In this document: positions 5,122 to 8,528 of the stretch, one piece after another
Position numbering within the stretch: position 1 is the stretch's first letter
How the letters are laid out: every line of letters starts with the position of its first letter
Assembly: GCA_002428415.1 (NCBI GenBank)
Contig: DIWI01000036.1
Location: forward strand, 1-8,528
Reading direction: 5' to 3'
DNA: 8,528 bases
Source: Clostridiaceae bacterium UBA6110
Lineage (GTDB): Bacteria > Bacillota > Clostridia > Clostridiales > Clostridiaceae
Notes under the pieces: generated by a model
Seen by the model: only the letters and a program-made list of their open reading frames with translations
The model's database searches: none
Told to the model about the DNA's origin: nothing
Position numbers and translations under genes: made by a program

Positions 5122-6132
5122 TTATTTGCCATAACCTGAAAAATTCTGAAGCTTGGCAGCGTTCTCTGGATCTGCCTTTAGTGCGCTCTCCCAACCCTTC
5201 TCGTAAGCAGCTTTGTAGAACTGATTCGCAACATCTGAAGGTAATATAAGCTCCTTCATTCCTCCATCAGTAAGTGCTTTGTTTTCTTCCTTTATTGCAT
5301 TAATATAGTACTCATTAGATTCAGCTTCAATCTCTTTACCTGCTTCCATAATAGCCTTTTGCTGGTTTTCACTCAGCTTCTTCCAAGCCTTGTCACTCAT
5401 CATAATCGCTACGTCAACATTGTAGAATGCAGGCTGAACAATATAATCCGAAACTTCCTGCCAACCAAAATCTTTAACTCCTACGCTTGGCCAGCCATAT
5501 CCTTGGATAACATTTCTCTCGAGAGCTTGATAAGCCTCTCCAGGCGCCATATTTACAACACCGGCACCAAGTGATTCTACAAATGCCTGATATGCGGGAG
5601 TTGCCCTGATTGTCAGACCCTTAAAATCATTGATCGACTTGATCTCTTTCTTCATGTATAGGTTGTAAGTCAAACCGTTTGTTGTTGCACCTATATAGTG
5701 ACTGTTTATTTTGCTTCTATAAAGTTCATTGACAAAGTCATATCCACCACTTGATCTCATCTTTTCTGCGTCAGTAAGCTTCATGGCTTCCATTACAGGG
5801 ACATATGAAACATTATAGGTATGGGATGTCCATGCAATGTCTATGACTCCTGTTCGAAGGGCCTCAACCAACTGATATGTCGGAATCGTTTCAGGACCGC
5901 CGCCCCAAACAATCTTTACTGTTCCCTTCGTTTTCTCTTCTACCTTCTTTACGAAGTCATCCATGTTGAATAGGAGGGTATTGCCTTCAGCCCATGCTGA
6001 TGTAACAGATAATGTCACTTCCTTCTCTTCAGTAGTTGAACTAGGAGCAGGTGCTTCCTTTTTCCCACAGCCTATAAGGGTTAACCCCATTGCGATAATT
6101 GATAAGGCTATTAGACTTTTTTTGAATAACAT
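5122..6132 (-). CDS. dctP: TRAP transporter solute-binding lipoprotein, DctP family
   Basis: A 336-residue extracytoplasmic substrate receptor of a tripartite ATP-independent periplasmic (TRAP) transporter. A lipoprotein signal (FKKSLIALSIIAMGLTLIGC) ends in lipobox LIGC with Cys22, so it should be tethered to the outer face of the membrane, as expected without a periplasm. A Ser/Thr/Glu-rich linker runs to about residue 38. The mature part shows VTSAWAEGN, ALRTGVIDIAW (about 91-101) and FKGLTIRATPAYQAFVESLGA (about 170-190), including Arg176 at the position where the family's conserved Arg binds the substrate carboxylate. Then comes MAPGEAYQALERNVIQGYGWP (about 195-215), the family's YxALxxGxxxG-like segment. 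The start at 6132 follows an AGGGGG ribosome binding site; an upstream in-frame ATG at 6192 would overlap dctM and spoil the signal peptide. It is the last gene of the unit, 38 bases after dctM. The substrate is probably a carboxylate; which one cannot be told. Confidence 0.92.
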   Translation of the reverse strand: MLFKKSLIALSIIAMGLTLIGCGKKEAPAPSSTTEEKEVTLSVTSAWAEGNTLLFNMDDFVKKVEEKTKGTVKIVWGGGPETIPTYQLVEALRTGVIDIAWTSHTYNVSYVPVMEAMKLTDAEKMRSSGGYDFVNELYRSKINSHYIGATTNGLTYNLYMKKEIKSINDFKGLTIRATPAYQAFVESLGAGVVNMAPGEAYQALERNVIQGYGWPSVGVKDFGWQEVSDYIVQPAFYNVDVAIMMSDKAWKKLSENQQKAIMEAGKEIEAESNEYYINAIKEENKALTDGGMKELILPSDVANQFYKAAYEKGWESALKADPENAAKLQNFSGYGK

Positions 6133-6170
6133 TTTGTTTCCCCCTAATATTTTTCTGCTTTTGGATCTAG

Positions 6171-7478
6171 TTATTGCAAATTTGGGAGCCATGTAATAAG
6201 TGGTGGAATTACAGCTAGCAATACTAATACGAGAATATCCATGTAGAGGAATGGAACAGCTCCACTATAAATATCCCCCATTGTGACCTCCGGTGGTGAT
6301 ACACCCTTCATCGTGAACAAAGCCAGTCCAACTGGAGGTGTCAATTGTCCGATCTGCAGGCATATCAGGTATAGCACGGCAAACCATATGGTATCTACAC
6401 CCAGATTCAGGACTACCGGCATCATTATCGGAAGTGTAATCATCATAATCGCTGTCTGTTCCATGAAGAATCCAAGTGCAATAATGATTGCAAGCATTAT
6501 GATGATTATGATTGTCTTCGAGCTCGACATAGCAAGTATGGCGATTACGGCATCTCTGCTTGCCCCTGTCATGGCAAGTATCTGGCTGAAGCCTGCTGAT
6601 CCTGCTATTATTATCAGAATCATTGCAGTTACCCTTAATGAATCTACCAGAGTCTTATAGACCAGCTTCCATGAGAACTTCTTGTAGAATATGGTTAGGA
6701 TATATGATCCCAACGCACCCAGGGCTGCTGCTTCAGTAGGGGTTCCAATTCCAGTGAATATGATTCCCATTACCATCAGGAAAATGAAAATCAGCGGGAC
6801 AATGTCCTTCATTGCTCCAATTAGTTTTTCCTTCAATGAGGATTCTTCAAAATCAAATGAAGGTGCGTACTCCGGCTTTATCGTGCAGATGACCATGGTA
6901 TAAAGTATGTAGAATACCATCAGAAGAATTCCAGGTATAATCGCACCGATTAGAATCTTTCCTACAGATATGCCTGCGATACTGCCAAGAAGGACTGCCA
7001 GGGCACTTGGTGGGATTACCATGGCCAAAGCACCAGATGCCATTATTGATCCAGCAATTAGCTTTTTCGAATAGCCTCGCTTCATCATTTCCGGCAACAT
7101 AAGGGATCCAAACATTGCAGTATTGGCAACTACTGAACCTGATAGTGCAGCGAATACTCCTCCGCCAAGCAGAGTGATTATCGCCAGTCTTCCAGGCACC
7201 TTCTTTACGAATTTCGAGAGCGAATCAAGTGTTCTGGAAACAAGCCCGGACTGATAGAATACCTCACCCATAATCATGAAGAACGGGATTGGTGTTAACG
7301 AAAACTGGGCAACTTGATCATACATTCCAAGTACAAGCTGACGGACTCCGAATTCCCCTTGCATTGCGAACATTACAACTGTTGAAACCAGCATGAAAGT
7401 GAATGCTATAGGCAATCCTGTGAACATTATCGCCAATAACGCAACAAATATTAAAGTCAGTACAACATACCATTCCAA
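6171..7478 (-). CDS. dctM: TRAP transporter large permease, DctM family
   Basis: The large membrane subunit of the TRAP transporter, about 435 residues with roughly 12 hydrophobic segments. It carries out the Na+-coupled transport step together with DctQ and the DctP receptor. Family hallmarks: an N-terminal FTGLPIAFTFMLVS helix, TPIPFFMIMGEVFYQSG, GGGVFAALSGSVVANTAMFG, GALAMVIPPSALAVLLGSIA (about 150-170), GIGTPTEAAALGALGSY (about 243-259) and QLTPPVGLALFTMKG near the C-terminus. The start needs comment. A GTG at 7487 also opens the frame, but it lies inside GAGGTGA (7490-7484), a seven-base match to the anti-Shine-Dalgarno. The TTG at 7478, five bases further on, gives the normal DctM N-terminus (EWYVVLTLIF), so I chose TTG; GTG would add three residues. 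It lies 15 bases after dctQ. Confidence 0.93.
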   Translation of the reverse strand: MEWYVVLTLIFVALLAIMFTGLPIAFTFMLVSTVVMFAMQGEFGVRQLVLGMYDQVAQFSLTPIPFFMIMGEVFYQSGLVSRTLDSLSKFVKKVPGRLAIITLLGGGVFAALSGSVVANTAMFGSLMLPEMMKRGYSKKLIAGSIMASGALAMVIPPSALAVLLGSIAGISVGKILIGAIIPGILLMVFYILYTMVICTIKPEYAPSFDFEESSLKEKLIGAMKDIVPLIFIFLMVMGIIFTGIGTPTEAAALGALGSYILTIFYKKFSWKLVYKTLVDSLRVTAMILIIIAGSAGFSQILAMTGASRDAVIAILAMSSSKTIIIIIMLAIIIALGFFMEQTAIMMITLPIMMPVVLNLGVDTIWFAVLYLICLQIGQLTPPVGLALFTMKGVSPPEVTMGDIYSGAVPFLYMDILVLVLLAVIPPLITWLPNLQ

Positions 7479-7493
7479 GATATTCACCTCAAA

Positions 7494-8000
7494 TCATTTT
7501 TTTGTGGTATTTGCTTCCTTAAGCTGAAGATAATCGGCGTAAAGGTTTCTAATGAACTGGATTGTGACGAAGAACATTCCAATCGGTATTACCATCGTAA
7601 GCATGAACTGTGGAGTTCCCATAGAGTCCATGACTTTTACATTGAACAAATAATTGTCCTTTACCACTAGGCTTCCATAGTAGAAGACTACAGCTGATAT
7701 TACTGCTCCTACCAGATTAACGACTATTCCCAGGATACCGTTGCCTTTCTTAGAAAGCATATTTGTTATCATGTCTATGTAAATATGGCCTCTTGCCTTT
7801 AGTATCTGAGGTGCCGAAAGAAAAGTTATGTATATCAGACTGTAGGTTGAGTATTCTACCAAACTCGTTATCGGTTTATTGAAAATGAATCTTGAAAATG
7901 TTGAGTAACAAATCCCTATCAGCAAAAAACCTAATGCGAGGGCGGCAATTCCTGATAAAGCAGCCATGCATGTATCAATAATCCTATTGATCGTTCTCAT
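7494..8000 (-). CDS. dctQ: TRAP transporter small permease, DctQ family
   Basis: The small membrane subunit of the TRAP transporter: 168 residues and four hydrophobic segments at about 13-35, 47-66, 88-110 and 131-151, the usual DctQ layout. Family signs are FSRFIFNKPITSLVEYSTYSL (roughly 35-55) and KARGHIYIDMI (68-78), the conserved RGHIxxD motif in the loop after the second segment, then PQFMLTMVIPIGM in the last segment. The start at 8000 follows a GGGGGA ribosome binding site with six-base spacing. An in-frame ATG 15 codons upstream (8045) has no ribosome binding site. It follows the PorB-like gene by 78 bases; no terminator hairpin is visible between them, so cotranscription is plausible. 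Confidence 0.9.
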   Translation of the reverse strand: MRTINRIIDTCMAALSGIAALALGFLLIGICYSTFSRFIFNKPITSLVEYSTYSLIYITFLSAPQILKARGHIYIDMITNMLSKKGNGILGIVVNLVGAVISAVVFYYGSLVVKDNYLFNVKVMDSMGTPQFMLTMVIPIGMFFVTIQFIRNLYADYLQLKEANTTKK

Positions 8001-8078
8001 CTCATATCCCCCAATTTTTTGAAATCGTACTTTTACCTTTATCATATGTTCATATACTAATTTAATGCATTATCAGAT

Positions 8079-8528
8079 TCAACCCATTGAACTGCACATT
8101 ATTTTAAGGTTTTCCCACTTTTTGTCAACATATTCTTGAATTTCACTTATTTGTTCCTCAGACACATGCTTATACTTCTTCATTGAGGACAGGTAGTCCT
8201 TGAGCGGAATCGGATTTTTCACATCTACATTTAACTTGAACTTGCCATTTTCCACTTCGTAAATCGGCATGAATCTCGATTGTACCCCTTTTCTAGCTAT
8301 TTCTATGCTCCTATCTGATTCATAGCCCCAACCGGTAGCGCAGCTGTTGTATATGTGTATATATACTAATCCGCTTTTTATTGTCTTTGCCTTTTCAAGC
8401 TTCCTGATTAGATCTGGCATGTACGCTGGTGAAGCAGTTGCCATATAAGGTATGTCGTGCATAGCCATAATCATCGGCATATCCTTCTTGTTTGACTTTT
8501 TCCCCTTACCTTCTGTACCAACTGGTGT
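8079..8528 (-). CDS. porB: 2-oxoacid:ferredoxin oxidoreductase beta subunit (PorB-like), 5' end beyond window
   Basis: The C-terminal 149 residues of a thiamine-diphosphate-binding beta subunit of pyruvate (or related 2-oxoacid):ferredoxin oxidoreductase. This enzyme interconverts 2-oxoacid plus CoA and acyl-CoA plus CO2 with ferredoxin in the cytosol of anaerobes. Visible landmarks of PorB C-termini: TPVG at the window edge, KKDMPMIMAMHDIPYMATASPAY, YIHIYNSCATGWGYESDRSIEIARKGVQS (the conserved Cys followed by a TGW), PIYEVENGKFKLNV, and the end PLKDYLSSMKKYKHVSEEQ...IQEYVDKKWENL. These match the pattern of archaeal and Thermotoga four-subunit-type PorB. The N-terminal TPP-binding motif and its Fe-S ligands lie outside the window. 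Pyruvate specificity is the commonest case but is not proven, since branched-chain oxoacid enzymes look similar. A TRAP transporter follows without a visible terminator. Confidence 0.87.
   Translation of the reverse strand, partial: TPVGTEGKGKKSNKKDMPMIMAMHDIPYMATASPAYMPDLIRKLEKAKTIKSGLVYIHIYNSCATGWGYESDRSIEIARKGVQSRFMPIYEVENGKFKLNVDVKNPIPLKDYLSSMKKYKHVSEEQISEIQEYVDKKWENLKIMCSSMG

Noticed and set aside
8044..8055. ATATG-TT-CATAT palindrome between the PorB-like gene and dctQ as a terminator
   Set aside because: A 5-bp AT-only stem without a T tract is far too weak to end transcription.
1..8528. CRISPR arrays, tRNA/rRNA genes, riboswitches, insertion sequences, attachment sites
   Set aside because: No regularly spaced repeats, no cloverleaf or rRNA sequence, no riboswitch consensus I recognise, and no transposase or terminal inverted repeats were seen. 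The gaps between genes are all under 300 bases and are covered by the listed sites.

Overview
The window looks like chromosomal DNA of an anaerobic, low-to-moderate GC Firmicute (Clostridia type). This rests on a ferredoxin-dependent 2-oxoacid oxidoreductase subunit, AGGAGG-type ribosome binding sites, a Gram-positive style lipoprotein solute receptor, an [4Fe-4S] aldo/keto reductase relic, and a flavodoxin / MerR / cyclophilin-like gene set that I associate with clostridia. All supported genes lie on the minus strand, so the window reads from right to left.

Right end to middle (8528 to 5031): the 3' end of a PorB-like 2-oxoacid:ferredoxin oxidoreductase beta subunit is followed, with no terminator visible, by a complete TRAP transporter: small permease dctQ, large permease dctM and solute-binding lipoprotein dctP. 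A GGCTAGCC stem with a T-rich tail ends this unit. The layout suggests uptake of an organic acid linked to ferredoxin-dependent oxoacid metabolism.

Middle (4951 to 3332): a MerR-type promoter (TTGACT, 19-bp spacer, TATGGT, with a dyad in the spacer) drives a short operon. It holds a 21-codon remnant that resembles the start of a cupin gene, a cyclophilin-like fold protein, a flavodoxin, and an AdhR/NmlR-like MerR regulator with a cysteine at position 52. A T6 terminator closes it. Just before that terminator is a possible C-terminal relic of another lost gene.

Left of that (3258 to 1931): a lone, terminator-bounded gene for an uncharacterised class I isoprenoid-synthase-like protein with two Asp-rich motifs. 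Next (1857 to 617) is an aldo/keto reductase pseudogene with five in-frame stops, two compensating frameshifts and a probable internal deletion. It sits behind a degraded copy of the same MerR operator and ahead of an intact terminator. The left edge (514 to 1) holds the 5' part of a GNAT-like protein gene.

The most notable overall pattern is an aldehyde/electrophile-response type regulon (MerR, flavodoxin, cyclophilin-like protein, AKR, probable cupin), caught part-way through erosion: the regulator and flavodoxin are intact, while the AKR and the cupin-like gene are broken. No RNA genes, CRISPR arrays or insertion sequences were seen. No gap between genes exceeds 300 bases.
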